NCBI RefSeq assembly: GCF_000026105.1
Contig: NC_008027.1
Span: 3,548,501 to 3,612,500, forward strand
Direction: 5' to 3'
Origin: Pseudomonas entomophila L48
GTDB lineage: Bacteria; Pseudomonadota; Gammaproteobacteria; Pseudomonadales; Pseudomonadaceae
DNA length: 64,000 bases
Below the pieces are notes generated by a model, which had not been told where the DNA came from, did not search any database, and saw only the letters and a program-made list of their open reading frames with translations. Positions within the stretch are counted from its first letter, which is position 1. Every line of letters starts with the position of its first letter. Both the position numbers and the translations under genes were made by a program. Below, in pieces: positions 51,076 to 61,141 of the stretch.

Positions 51076-51576
51076 ATGCTGACCGCTACCCTCACTCGCC
51101 CGTTCACCGTCCTCGATCGCTTTGGCAGCTGGGGCGCCGATTTACCGCTGCGGCTGTTCCTGGCCTGGGAGTTCTTCGAATCGGGGCTGGAGAAGTTCAA
51201 CGGGACGAACTGGTTCGCCGACCTGCAGGCCAGCTTCCCCTTTCCCTTCGACCTGTTGCCGGCCGGGTTGAACTGGCAGTTGTCGATGTGGGCCGAGCTG
51301 ATCTGCCCGTTGCTGTTGCTGCTGGGGCTGGGCACGCGCCTGGCCGCCGCAGTGCTGATGGTGGTGACGGTGGTGGCGATTGCCGCCGTGCACTGGCCGG
51401 CCGAATGGTCGGGCCTGGCGGAGCTGGCGCAGGGCTATGCGATCACCGACCAGGGGCATGGCAACTACAAGCTGCCGTTGATCTACCTGGTGGCAATGCT
51501 GCCGTTGCTGTTGAGGGGGGCTGGGCGGTTGAGCCTGGACCAGTGGTTGTGGCGGGCTTCGGGTGCCAGGCGGTAG
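51076..51576 (+). CDS. DoxX family membrane protein
   Basis: 166 aa with four membrane helices and the DoxX pattern [40 protein letters not shown]. DoxX proteins are linked with redox or sulfur metabolism but have no firm enzymatic role. ACAGGAGCCGCTC precedes the ATG. Second gene after the ferric-reductase-like gene. Confidence 0.85.
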   Translation: MLTATLTRPFTVLDRFGSWGADLPLRLFLAWEFFESGLEKFNGTNWFADLQASFPFPFDLLPAGLNWQLSMWAELICPLLLLLGLGTRLAAAVLMVVTVVAIAAVHWPAEWSGLAELAQGYAITDQGHGNYKLPLIYLVAMLPLLLRGAGRLSLDQWLWRASGARR

Positions 51577-51652
51577 CCTTGCAGCGCGCTCGATCTCATA
51601 GACGCTGCTGGGGTTGCGGCGGGCATCTGGTGGCCCTGAAAGAGGTGCCTCC

Positions 51653-52261
51653 TCAACGCATCTGCCCGACCACCAACCCCAGCGCGATCGCGATCATCAC
51701 CACCCCCGACAACCGCCCCACCACCCGCGCCGCCGCCGGCCGGGTGCGCAGCACCGCCTTGGCGCCATAGCCGACCATCAGGTAGATCACCAGCGAACTG
51801 CACAGGTGCACCAGCCCCAGCAACAGGATCTGCGCCGGCACCGGCCAGCTCGACTGCGGGTCGGTGAACTGCGGCAGCAGCGCCAGGAACAGCAGGAACA
51901 CCTTGGGGTTCATCCCACTGACGCAAAAACCCTTGAACGCCCAACGCGACCCGGAATCGCCCGCGCCATCCTCGCCGGCCTGGGGTACCGACGGGCTGAG
52001 CAGCAGGTTGCCACCCAACCACAACAGGTAGGTGCAGCCGGCCAGCGTCAGCAGGGTCAACGCCAGCGAGTGCCCGGCAATCAGGCTGCCGACCCCGGCC
52101 GCCACCACCAGGGTCGCAAGGAAATGCCCCGACAACATCCCCGCCACCGCCGGCAGCACCCAACGCCCGCGCATGCCGGCGGAAATGGCATAGGCCCAGT
52201 CCGCACCGGGGCTGATCACGAACAGGAACGACACGGCCCAGAACGCCGCCAATACACTCAT
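51653..52261 (-). CDS. LysE-family amino-acid exporter
   Basis: 202 aa. FLFVISPGADWAYAISAGMRGR and VSGMNPKVFLLFLALLPQF are the LysE/RhtB marks; there are six membrane segments. It is divergent from an Lrp-family regulator, the classic pairing for amino-acid-induced export. Start at ATG 52261 is assumed; a GTG two codons earlier is possible. Confidence 0.88.
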   Translation of the reverse strand: MSVLAAFWAVSFLFVISPGADWAYAISAGMRGRWVLPAVAGMLSGHFLATLVVAAGVGSLIAGHSLALTLLTLAGCTYLLWLGGNLLLSPSVPQAGEDGAGDSGSRWAFKGFCVSGMNPKVFLLFLALLPQFTDPQSSWPVPAQILLLGLVHLCSSLVIYLMVGYGAKAVLRTRPAAARVVGRLSGVVMIAIALGLVVGQMR

Positions 52262-52297
52262 GGCCACTTTAAGTCTTCCTTTCAAACAGGTTTCGTT

Positions 52298-52336
52298 GAA
52301 AGAAAGATTACGGATATCGCCCGGGGATTTTCTTTC
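52298..52336. promoter_or_regulatory. Candidate Lrp-family binding region
   Basis: GAAAGAAAGAT (52298-52308) and ATTTTCTTTC (52327-52336) form an imperfect AT-rich dyad in the 119-nt divergent promoter between the LysE and Lrp genes. This is the sort of site an Lrp/AsnC octamer uses. A TATATT -10 for the regulator lies at 52338. Confidence 0.4.
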
Positions 52337-52380
52337 GTATATTCCCGTAACCACCCAAGAACCTGGAAGATTCTTCCCCC

Positions 52381-52833
52381 ATGGACAGAACCGATCGAAA
52401 GATCCTTGCCGAGCTGCAAAAAGACGGGCGCCTGTCGGTGACCGAACTGGCCGAACGCGTGGGCTTGAGCCTGTCGCCCTGCCATCGGCGGCTCAAGGCG
52501 CTGGAAGAATCCGGCGCGATCCTCGGTTACCACGCGCGCCTGGCGCCCGCCGCCCTGGGCCTGAACTTCGCCGCGCTGGTGTTCGTGACCCTGCGCGAGG
52601 TGACCCGCCAGCCGGTGGCGGACTTCGAGGCGGCGGTGAGCGAGATCCCGCAGATCGTCGAGGCGCAACGGCTGTTCGGCGACCCGGACTACCTGCTGCA
52701 CGTGGTGGCCAAGGACCTGCCGGCGTTCCAGAAGCTCTATGACGAGCAATTGACCAGCATTCCCAACGTAAAGCGGCTGAGCTCGACGCTGGTCATGAAA
52801 GAGGTGATCCAGGATCGGTTGTTGCCGATGTAA
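52381..52833 (+). CDS. Lrp/AsnC-family regulator
   Basis: 150 aa. N-terminal HTH (DRKILAELQKDGRLSVTELAERVGLSLSPCHRRLKALE) and C-terminal RAM/AsnC effector domain (FGDPDYLLHVVAKDL). It is likely the local, amino-acid-responsive regulator of the divergent LysE exporter. The start follows CTTCCCCC without a strong RBS, but the domain begins exactly at this methionine. Confidence 0.93.
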   Translation: MDRTDRKILAELQKDGRLSVTELAERVGLSLSPCHRRLKALEESGAILGYHARLAPAALGLNFAALVFVTLREVTRQPVADFEAAVSEIPQIVEAQRLFGDPDYLLHVVAKDLPAFQKLYDEQLTSIPNVKRLSSTLVMKEVIQDRLLPM

Positions 52834-52847
52834 AGGGCAGCGCCTGG

Positions 52848-52912
52848 TTCGCCGGCAAGCCGGCTCCTACGGAGGCAACGCAAACCTCGGTAGGAGCCGG
52901 CTTGCCGGCGAA
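52848..52912. repeat. Inverted REP pair (GGCTTGCCGGC type)
   Basis: Arms 52848-52870 and 52890-52912 are exact complements with a 19-nt loop, 15 nt after the Lrp-type stop. The remaining sequence to the permease start (about 310 nt) shows only an AT-rich stretch TTTTTTAAGG near 53080 that may belong to its promoter. Confidence 0.9.
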
Positions 52913-53221
52913 TGGGCCAGCCCAGGCAATACAATTTTGTGCTTCAGTAATGCTCACTGTGCACCACCGCTGCGCCCCCAATACCACCTGACACCTCTGC
53001 AACCCAGCGGTTTCAGGGCCTTGCGCCACCTGGCACCTTCCTTGCTGCCGTCCACCGCTTGACCTCCCACCAGCCTTAGGTTTTTTAAGGCCCATGAGCA
53101 CAAATTTACTAATTTCCCCTTCCCCGCCCGCCCCCCATCATCGCTCCAACAAGAACGCGTCGCCCTTTGCCGGCACGCCCCCGGGCACCCGCGGTTGCCC
53201 CTCCTTGCCTTGGAGTCAGTC

Positions 53222-54634
53222 ATGACCAGTGCAGCCAATTCGGCACCCCTCATCGAGAAACACACGATCGGCTACGTGCCGCCGCAAGACCGCCATGGAA
53301 AGGTAAGGGATCTGTTCACACTGTGGTTCGGCGGCAACATCGCGCCGTTGCCCATCGTCACCGGCGCGCTGGGCGTGCAGCTGTTCCACCTGAACCTGGT
53401 CTGGGGCATCGTCGCGATCCTCGTCGGCCACCTGGTCGGCGGCGTGCTCATGGCGCTGCACTCGGCCCAGGGTCCGCAGATGGGCATCCCCCAGATGATC
53501 CAGAGCCGCGCCCAGTTCGGCTCGCTCGGCGCGCTGCTGGTGGTGGTGATCGCCGGGGTCATGTACATCGGCTTCTTCGCCTCCAACATCGTCCTGGCCG
53601 GCAAGTCGCTGCACGGGGTGGTCGAAGCCGTGCCGGTGTCGGCAGGCATCGTCGTCGGCGCCCTGGGTTCGGGGATCATCGGCATCATCGGCTACCGCTT
53701 CATCCACGTGCTCAACCGCATCGGCACCTGGGTGCTGGGCATCGGTATCGTGGTCGGGTTCGGCTACATCTTCAGCCACGTGCAGAGCGACGACTTCCTC
53801 ACCCGCGGCGGCTTCAACCTGGCCGGCTGGCTGGCCACCGTGTCGCTGGCGGCGCTGTGGCAGATCGCCTTCGCGCCCTACGTGTCGGACTACTCGCGCT
53901 ACCTGCCGGCCGACGTGAAGGTGTCCTCGACCTTCTGGACCACCTACCTGGGCTCGGCCCTGGGTTCGAGCCTGTCGTTCATCTTCGGTGCGGTCGCGGT
54001 GCTGGCGATCCCGGCCGGCATGGACACCATGGACGCCGTGAAGTTGGCCACCGGAACCTTGGGTCCGATCATGCTGGTGCTGTTCCTGCTCAGCGTGATC
54101 AGCCACAACGCGCTCAACCTGTATGGCGCGGTGCTGTCGATCATCACCCTGGTGCAGACCTTCGCCTACCGCTGGATCCCCACCGCCAAGAGCCGTGCCG
54201 TGCTGTCGCTGATTGTCCTGGCCGCCTGCTGCGTGGTGGCGGTGTTCGCCTCGGCGGACTTCATCGGCCACTTCGTCGACATGGTGCTGGTGCTATTGGT
54301 GGTGCTGGTGCCGTGGACGGCGATCAACCTGATCGACTTCTATGTCATTCATAAAGGCGACTACGACATCCAGTCGATCTTCAAGGTCGACGGCGGCATC
54401 TACGGGCGCTACAACCCGCAGGCGCTGATCGCCTATGCGGTGGGCATCGCGGTGCAGATCCCGTTCATGAACACGCCGCTGTATGTCGGGCCGGTGTCCG
54501 CGCACATCAATGGCGCCGACCTGTCGTGGCTGGTGGGCCTGGCGATCACCTCGCCGCTGTACTGGTGGCTGGCCAGCCGGGACAGCGCGTATCGTCGTCG
54601 CCAGGTGAGCGCGAAGCTGGCGGCTGCGGCCTGA
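53222..54634 (+). CDS. NCS1-family cytosine/purine permease (CodB-like)
   Basis: 470 aa with twelve membrane segments. LFTLWFGGNIAPLPIVTGALG near the N-terminus and SDYSRYLP in the middle are NCS1 signatures. It imports cytosine or related nucleobases or allantoin by H+/Na+ symport. The ATG at 53222 is favoured (TTGGAGTCAGTC upstream). No deaminase gene adjoins it, so the exact substrate is open. Confidence 0.9.
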   Translation: MTSAANSAPLIEKHTIGYVPPQDRHGKVRDLFTLWFGGNIAPLPIVTGALGVQLFHLNLVWGIVAILVGHLVGGVLMALHSAQGPQMGIPQMIQSRAQFGSLGALLVVVIAGVMYIGFFASNIVLAGKSLHGVVEAVPVSAGIVVGALGSGIIGIIGYRFIHVLNRIGTWVLGIGIVVGFGYIFSHVQSDDFLTRGGFNLAGWLATVSLAALWQIAFAPYVSDYSRYLPADVKVSSTFWTTYLGSALGSSLSFIFGAVAVLAIPAGMDTMDAVKLATGTLGPIMLVLFLLSVISHNALNLYGAVLSIITLVQTFAYRWIPTAKSRAVLSLIVLAACCVVAVFASADFIGHFVDMVLVLLVVLVPWTAINLIDFYVIHKGDYDIQSIFKVDGGIYGRYNPQALIAYAVGIAVQIPFMNTPLYVGPVSAHINGADLSWLVGLAITSPLYWWLASRDSAYRRRQVSAKLAAAA

Positions 54635-54640
54635 CGGCTC

Positions 54641-54702
54641 TTCGCCGGCAAGCCGGCTCCTACAGGTCAGATACGGGCCTGTAGGAACCTGCTTGCCGGC
54701 GC
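54641..54702. repeat. Degenerate inverted REP pair
   Basis: Left arm 54641-54663 is an intact GCCGGCAAGCCGGCTCCTAC unit. The right arm 54681-54702 (GTAGGAACCTGCTTGCCGGC) has mismatches. It directly precedes a rho-independent terminator. Confidence 0.8.
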
Positions 54703-54706
54703 AACA

Positions 54707-54730
54707 AAAAACCCGCCAAAGCGGGTTTTC
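54707..54730. terminator. Bidirectional rho-independent terminator
   Basis: AAAACCCGC and GCGGGTTTT form a 9-bp stem with loop CAAA, A-rich before and T-rich after. It serves both the permease gene (+) and the convergent acyl-CoA dehydrogenase gene (-). Confidence 0.92.
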
Positions 54731-54737
54731 TGCCAGG

Positions 54738-55967
<1,230 letters not shown>

Positions 55968-56064
55968 CGGGGCTACCTTCCGTCAATGAAGAACATGGGC
56001 CTGAGCCTAGAACAGCCGCCCGTCATCCACCTAGTCTATTTTCTACGTGTATAAACATTCATAA

Positions 56065-56079
56065 CCGATATATGATCGG
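56065..56079. promoter_or_regulatory. Candidate LysR operator
   Basis: CCGAT-ATATG-ATCGG is a perfect 15-bp interrupted dyad, 29 nt before the LysR start, overlapping a TATGAT that could be its -10. The spot and shape suit LysR autoregulation and control of the divergent acyl-CoA dehydrogenase. Confidence 0.5.
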
Positions 56080-56107
56080 CCGATAACTCCAACAAAGAGC
56101 GGCGCCC

Positions 56108-57034
56108 ATGAACCTCAGCAAGGTCGACCTCAACCTGTTCATCGTCTTCGACGCCATCTACACCGAAGCCAACCTGACCCGCGCCGGGCAGATCGTCGGC
56201 ATCACCCAGCCGGCAGTGTCCAATGCCCTGTCGCGCCTGCGCGAGACCTTCAACGACCCGCTGTTCGTGCGTACCGCCCAGGGCATGGTGCCCACGCCCA
56301 TGGCGCAGAACATCATCGGCCCGGTGCGCAGCGCGCTGACGCTGCTGCGCACCTCGGTGCAGGAAAGCCGCATATTCACCCCGCTGCAGGCCAGCAAGAC
56401 CTTCCGCATCAGCATGACCGACCTCACCGAGGCGGTGATCCTGCCGCCGTTGTTCCAGCGCCTGCGCCGGCTGGCCCCGGCGCTGGTGATCGAAAGCTTC
56501 CTGTGCAAACGCCGCGAGACCACCAAGGAGCTGGCCGCCGGGCGCCTGGACTTCGCCGTGGACGCGCCGCTGAACACCGACCCGCAGGTGCGCCACGTCA
56601 AGCTCATGCAGGACCGCTACGTCTGCGCCATGCGCCCCGGCCACCCGCTGGCCGAGCACAAGCTGACCCTCGACACTTACCTGGGCATGACCCACATCCA
56701 CATCTCCAGCCGCCGCAACGGCCTGGGCTATGTCGACCTGGCCCTGGGCAAGATGGGCGTGCAGCGCCGCGTCGCCCTGCGTTCGCAGCACTACCTGATG
56801 GCCTCGCAGGTGCTGCAGCAGACCGACATGGTGATGACCGTGCCCGAGCGCTTCGCCCGCCGCCACCAGTTGCGCCATCAACCGCTGCCAGTGGAGGTAC
56901 CGCCACTGGAAACCCACCTCTACTGGCACGAAAGCACCGACCAGGACCCGGCCAACCGCTGGATGCGCGAGCAGATCATCGAGTTGTGCGAACGGGTGGT
57001 GGTGCAGGACGAGCAGGCGCTGGAAAACGCCTGA
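56108..57034 (+). CDS. LysR-family regulator (NahR/NodD-like)
   Basis: 308 aa. It starts MNLSKVDLNLFIVFDAIYTEANLTRAGQ and has the DPLFVRTAQGMVPTPMA segment of the NahR/NodD-like branch; the substrate-binding domain runs from about 92. It probably answers to an acyl or aromatic ligand and controls the adjacent acyl-CoA dehydrogenase. AAAGAGCGGCGCCC precedes the ATG. Confidence 0.92.
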   Translation: MNLSKVDLNLFIVFDAIYTEANLTRAGQIVGITQPAVSNALSRLRETFNDPLFVRTAQGMVPTPMAQNIIGPVRSALTLLRTSVQESRIFTPLQASKTFRISMTDLTEAVILPPLFQRLRRLAPALVIESFLCKRRETTKELAAGRLDFAVDAPLNTDPQVRHVKLMQDRYVCAMRPGHPLAEHKLTLDTYLGMTHIHISSRRNGLGYVDLALGKMGVQRRVALRSQHYLMASQVLQQTDMVMTVPERFARRHQLRHQPLPVEVPPLETHLYWHESTDQDPANRWMREQIIELCERVVVQDEQALENA

Positions 57035-57177
57035 ACATTGCAATGATGGCGAACAGCCGCTAGCACACCCGTGCTATCGGCCAGCGCCTGGGCCCATGCT
57101 ACCGTCGACGGCGTTCTCCCTTATGTGACACGTGGCCCGGCGCCTTCTGCCCGAGCCCTGCAAAGGACCCTGCCGAC

Positions 57178-57486
57178 ATGAAGACAACCCTCGCCACACT
57201 CACCCTCGCCGCACTGCTCCTCAACGGCTGCGCCACCCCCAAACAGTGGGAAGCCACCGGCGGCAGCAAGAACGACGGCCTGGTGCAGGTCTCCTACGAA
57301 CAGGGCCAGTTCGAAAGCGGCCAGAGCGACGCGGCCCAGGGCCTGCAGGTCGCCACTGCGCGCTGCAAGACCTGGGGTTATCGCAACGCGGAAATCACCG
57401 GCAGCGAAAAGAGCATCTGCCGCACCATGGGCCAGTTCAACTGTCTGCAAACCACGGTCACCCAGGACTACCTCTGCCAGAAATGA
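57178..57486 (+). CDS. YecR-like lipoprotein
   Basis: 102 aa. Signal MKTTLATLTLAALLLNGC with Cys lipidation, then WEATGGSKNDGLVQVSYEQG and ARCKTWGYRNAEITGSE, which is the YecR-like pattern. Four mature cysteines may form disulfides. Its role is unknown. It lies alone between a LysR gene and the saccharopine-dehydrogenase-like gene. Confidence 0.8.
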   Translation: MKTTLATLTLAALLLNGCATPKQWEATGGSKNDGLVQVSYEQGQFESGQSDAAQGLQVATARCKTWGYRNAEITGSEKSICRTMGQFNCLQTTVTQDYLCQK

Positions 57487-57617
57487 CCCCTTCCCCATCG
57501 CGGGGGCCGGCTGCATGGGCTCCCGCACCTTGCCCCGCTTGCATTGCCATGGCCTTTCGGTAACCCTTGCGCCGCCCTGAGACGGGCTTTTCGGATTCAC
57601 GGCACAAGGAATGGAAC

Positions 57618-58745
57618 ATGGCCCTCAGGATTCTGGTGATCGGCGCCTACGGCAACTTCGGTCGCATCATCAGCCAGCACTTGAACCAGATGCCGGGCGT
57701 GCAACTGGTCATCGCCGGGCGCAATGCCGCTTCACTTGAAGGCCTCGGACACGCATTGGCCGGCCCCAACGCCTCGCTTCAAGGCACTTGGTGCGGCGAT
57801 GCCATGGCCCCCGGCTTCGCCGAGGCCTTGCGCCAGCTGACGATCGACTGGGTAATCCACACCGGCGGCCCGTTCCAGGGCCAGCCATACAGTGTCGCGC
57901 AAGCCTGCATCGCGGCCGGCGTCAGCTACTGCGACCTGGCCGATTGCCGGGTGTTCGTCAATGGCATCGGCTGCCTGGACGCCCAGGCGCGGCAAGCCGG
58001 TGTCGCCGTGCTCAGTGGTTGCAGCTCGGTGCCAAGCCTGTCCTCGGCGATTCTCGATGAACAACGCCAACACTTCAGCCGCATCGACGTGATCGAGCAT
58101 GGCATTTCCTCGTCGGCGAAGATGCCCGGGCTGTCCACCATCGAAGGCGTGCTCGCCTACGCCGGGCGGCCGATCCGCCAATGGCGCGATGGCCAACCCT
58201 GCGACGTCGACGGCTGGCTGGGGCTGCAGGTGCGTCACCTGCCGGGGCTGGGCTGGCGCCTGCTGAACAACGTCGACGTGCCGGACATGGACATCTTCGC
58301 CAGCCGCTACGGTGCCCGCACCCTGGCGTTCAAGGCCGGTTCCGGGCTGATGCTCGGCGGCCTGGCCAACGCGGCACTGGCGCTGCTGGTCAAGTACGGG
58401 CTGGTGCGCGACCCGCGGCCCTGGGCGCGGCGCCTGCACCGATGGGGTGGGCGCTTCGAGCGCTGGGGCGACGGCAAGAGCGCCATGTACCTGGATGTGC
58501 GTGGCGTCGATGGCCACGGCCAGCCGCTGCGCATGCAGGCCCAGGTCAGCGCCCTCGACGACAAGGGCCCGCAGATCCCCAGCTGCGCCTCGGTGGCGCT
58601 GATGGCCAAGGTGGTCGAGGGTTATGTACCCACCCCGGGTGCCCGCCCCTGCGTAGGCGAGATCAGTGTCGAAGAATACCTGGCCGCCATCGGTGCACCC
58701 GACCAGGTGCGCTTCAGCGTCGGCTTCCAGCACGGGCGCCACTGA
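57618..58745 (+). CDS. Saccharopine-dehydrogenase-like NAD(P)-binding protein
   Basis: 375 aa. The N-terminal Rossmann nucleotide loop is IGAYGNFGRIISQHL, and it continues with the saccharopine dehydrogenase NADP-binding fold (VIHTGGPFQGQPYSVAQACI, YCDLADCRVFVNGI). The C-terminal part differs from true lysine-pathway enzymes, so the substrate is open. AAGGA lies 7 nt before the ATG. One nucleotide separates it from the next gene, so they are cotranscribed. Confidence 0.85.
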   Translation: MALRILVIGAYGNFGRIISQHLNQMPGVQLVIAGRNAASLEGLGHALAGPNASLQGTWCGDAMAPGFAEALRQLTIDWVIHTGGPFQGQPYSVAQACIAAGVSYCDLADCRVFVNGIGCLDAQARQAGVAVLSGCSSVPSLSSAILDEQRQHFSRIDVIEHGISSSAKMPGLSTIEGVLAYAGRPIRQWRDGQPCDVDGWLGLQVRHLPGLGWRLLNNVDVPDMDIFASRYGARTLAFKAGSGLMLGGLANAALALLVKYGLVRDPRPWARRLHRWGGRFERWGDGKSAMYLDVRGVDGHGQPLRMQAQVSALDDKGPQIPSCASVALMAKVVEGYVPTPGARPCVGEISVEEYLAAIGAPDQVRFSVGFQHGRH

Positions 58746-58746
58746 C

Positions 58747-59226
58747 ATGGACTACCTGCTGCTCAAATACCTGCATGTGATCGCCGCCGTGTTCCTGTTC
58801 GGCTTCGGCATGGGCTCCTACCTGTACCTGATCGCCGCCCACCGTACCGGCGATGCGCGGGTCATCGCGGCCGTGGCGCGGATGGTGGTGCGCTTCGATG
58901 CCTGGATCACCACGCCGGCCGGGGTCCTGCAGTTGCTCACCGGCATCGGCATGGCCAGGCTGGCGGGCATGGACTGGAGCGCCGGCTGGTTGCGCGCGGC
59001 CTTGCTGATTTTCTTTGCCGTCGGGGCACTGTGGTTGCCGGTGCTGTGGCTGCAAATGCGCATGCAGGCCCTGGCTGCCGGGGCGGCGGCAACGGGTGCT
59101 GCGCTGGGCGCCACCTACCAACGGCTGTACCGCGGGTGGATGTGGATGGGGGTCGCCGGGTTTGCCGGGATGTTCCTGATGGTGGTGGTGATGGTTTTCA
59201 AGCAAGCGCCTTGGGAATGGTTTTGA
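58747..59226 (+). CDS. DUF2269 membrane protein
   Basis: 159 aa, four hydrophobic helices. YLLLKYLHVIAAVFLFGFGMGSYLYL and FDAWITTPAGVLQLLTG are DUF2269 marks. It is linked to the saccharopine-dehydrogenase-like gene by a 1-nt gap, a conserved pairing in Pseudomonas as far as I recall. The function is unknown. Downstream, the 171 nt to the next gene are unusually AT-rich. Confidence 0.85.
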   Translation: MDYLLLKYLHVIAAVFLFGFGMGSYLYLIAAHRTGDARVIAAVARMVVRFDAWITTPAGVLQLLTGIGMARLAGMDWSAGWLRAALLIFFAVGALWLPVLWLQMRMQALAAGAAATGAALGATYQRLYRGWMWMGVAGFAGMFLMVVVMVFKQAPWEWF

Positions 59227-59397
59227 TGCCTTGTAATTAGCCTGGGGAAAAATTCCTACAAAATCGGCCTAACTAGAAATGTTTATCTCCAATTTCGCCA
59301 TCAATCGTCAAAAAGAAAAAACCTTCCTCCAGGCGTGCCAGTAGGATTTCACACATGGGCACCGGCTGTCGGCGCCCCTGCACGGACACGCGCGATC

Positions 59398-60552
59398 ATG
59401 CCCACCGCACCTTTGTATTTCGACTACGCCGCCACCACTCCGGTCGACGACCGGGTCATCGAAGCCATGATGGCCTGCCTGGGCCGTGAAGCGAATTTCG
59501 GTAACCCGGCCTCCAGCGGCCACGCCCATGGCAAGGCTGCCCGCGAGGCCGTGGAGCAGGCACGTTGCCAGGTGGCTGAACAGATCGGTGCGCAGCCCGA
59601 CGAGCTGGTGTGGACCTCCGGCGCCACCGAGTCCAACAACCTCGCCCTCAAAGGCATCGCCCAGGGTTTTGATAAACCTGGCCACCTGATCACCAGCCAG
59701 CTCGAACACAAGGCAGTACTCGACACCGCCGCCGAACTCGAACGCCTGGGCTGGGCGGTGACCCGCCTGGCGCCGGACGCCCGGGGCCTGATCCAAGCCG
59801 AGGCCGTGCAGGCGGCGTTGCGCGCCGAAACACGCCTGGTGTCGCTGATGGCGGTGAACAACGAACTGGGCACGATCACCGATTTCGCCAGCATTGGCGC
59901 GCGGGTGCGTGCACACGGCGCGCTGCTGCATGTGGATGCCGCCCAGGCCGTTGGCAAGGTGCTGATCGACTTGGCCCGGCAACCCGTGGACCTGATGTCG
60001 TTCTCGGCACACAAGGCCTATGGCCCCAAGGGCATCGGCGCCCTGTTCGTCGGCGCCCGTGCCCACCCGCTGTTGCGCGCGCAGATGCACGGCGGCGGCC
60101 ATGAGCGCGGGCTGCGCTCCGGCACCCTGGCCACCCACCAGATCGTCGGCATGGGCAGCGCGTTTGCCCTGGCCGGCCAGCCGGGCGATGGCGAGCATGC
60201 ACGCCTGCAACGCCTGAGCGACAGATTGCGTGATGGCTTGCTGGGGTTGCCAGGGGTGCGCCTCAATGGCTGTCCGACGCAGCGCATTGCCCACACCCTG
60301 AACCTGTGCATCGACGCCAAGGGGTTCAACAGCAACGCGCTGGCCGGCGAGCTGGCGCTGTCGACCACCTCGGCGTGCAACTCGGCCGCCAACAGTGCCT
60401 CCCATGTGCTGCTGGCCCTGGGGCTCAGCGAGGCGCAGGCACGCAACAGCGTGCGGCTGAGCATCGGGCGCTACACCACAGAACAGGATGTGGACAAGGC
60501 GGTCGAAGTGTTTGGCCGAGTGATTGCGGCGGGGTCGGTTGCCTTGTGGTAA
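59398..60552 (+). CDS. Cysteine desulfurase/class V aminotransferase
   Basis: 384 aa. PLP lysine K206 (SFSAHKAYGPKG), RSGTLATHQIVG and the N-terminal YFDYAATTP are the NifS/IscS family marks; a Cys lies in the STTSACNSA loop at about 322, the place of the persulfide cysteine. No isc or suf genes adjoin it, so it may supply sulfur to another system. The start MPTAPLYFDY is preferred to a GTG/ATG 21 codons upstream. The upstream AT-rich stretch (59227-59340) probably holds the promoter. Confidence 0.88.
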   Translation: MPTAPLYFDYAATTPVDDRVIEAMMACLGREANFGNPASSGHAHGKAAREAVEQARCQVAEQIGAQPDELVWTSGATESNNLALKGIAQGFDKPGHLITSQLEHKAVLDTAAELERLGWAVTRLAPDARGLIQAEAVQAALRAETRLVSLMAVNNELGTITDFASIGARVRAHGALLHVDAAQAVGKVLIDLARQPVDLMSFSAHKAYGPKGIGALFVGARAHPLLRAQMHGGGHERGLRSGTLATHQIVGMGSAFALAGQPGDGEHARLQRLSDRLRDGLLGLPGVRLNGCPTQRIAHTLNLCIDAKGFNSNALAGELALSTTSACNSAANSASHVLLALGLSEAQARNSVRLSIGRYTTEQDVDKAVEVFGRVIAAGSVALW

Positions 60553-60582
60553 CAAACGTCCCCCATTGACCTGATTTGAGCT

Positions 60583-60669
60583 CTGTAGGAGCGGCTTCAG
60601 CCGCGATCACCCGCACAGCGGGTGCCAGGCACCGCGTTGCCTGCATCGCGGCTAAAGCCGCTCCTACAG
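60583..60669. repeat. Inverted REP pair (GGCTTCAGCC type)
   Basis: Arms 60583-60606 and 60646-60669 complement each other with one mismatch (GGCTAAAGCC). It lies between the desulfurase gene and the GG-leader peptide genes, whose 3' end it touches within 8 nt. Confidence 0.88.
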
Positions 60670-60676
60670 GAACACC

Positions 60677-60874
60677 TCAGAACCGGATTATCGGCCCTTC
60701 GATGTCGTTGGGCGGGGGTACCTCGGGATAACGTGGCAGGTGCGGTGGCGGAACGTCAGGCTTCGGATACACCGGCGGCATCACCGGCATGATGGTCGCA
60801 TCGGTGCCGCCGGCAACTCGCTCCAATTCCTCTGGATCAAGCACACGCAGCATGCGCGAATCTTCAATCGACAT
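60677..60874 (-). CDS. Double-glycine-leader proline-rich peptide, second of two
   Basis: 65 aa. The N-terminal 23 residues read as a GG leader (LDPEELERVAGG), followed by a 42-residue tail with 14 prolines (MPVMPPVYPKPDVPPPHLPR and on). GGAG lies 8 nt before the ATG. The leader closely matches that of the peptide encoded just upstream. Such leaders are normally cut by C39-peptidase ABC exporters or recognised by RiPP enzymes; none is encoded nearby. There is no cysteine, so no lanthionine or disulfide. Function unknown; secreted peptide is an inference. Confidence 0.65.
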   Translation of the reverse strand: MSIEDSRMLRVLDPEELERVAGGTDATIMPVMPPVYPKPDVPPPHLPRYPEVPPPNDIEGPIIRF

Positions 60875-60895
60875 GGGTATCGCTCCATTGTTGAG

Positions 60896-61039
60896 TCAGC
60901 AACCGGCGCGCGAACCGAACAGTTCTTCGGGCCATTCGGGAAACTGCGGTGGCGGGTCGCCCGGGCGCTGCCCGCCTCCGGCCACCGCTTCGATCTGCGC
61001 TTCATCCAGTTCCTGCAGCGCTTGTTCAACCTCGATCAT
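60896..61039 (-). CDS. Double-glycine-leader proline-rich peptide, first of two
   Basis: 47 aa, below usual ORF cut-offs. The leader MIEVEQALQELDEAQIEAVA ends in GG at 21-22, followed by the core GQRPGDPPPQFPEWPEELFG and SRAGC with one terminal cysteine. AAGGAG lies 8 nt before the ATG, a strong RBS. It is 21 nt upstream of the second peptide gene and shares the leader pattern L-D-x-x-x-I/L-E-x-V-A-G-G, so the two look like a tandem pair on one transcript. No family is recognised. Confidence 0.6.
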   Translation of the reverse strand: MIEVEQALQELDEAQIEAVAGGGQRPGDPPPQFPEWPEELFGSRAGC

Positions 61040-61141
61040 CGTGAACGCTCCTTGTTGGGGAAAGCGTGTCGATTATCGGCCGGTTGCCCCGGCTTGACCC
61101 TAGGGCTGGTGTACTAGCTGCACATTGCCACCAGCCGTCCT

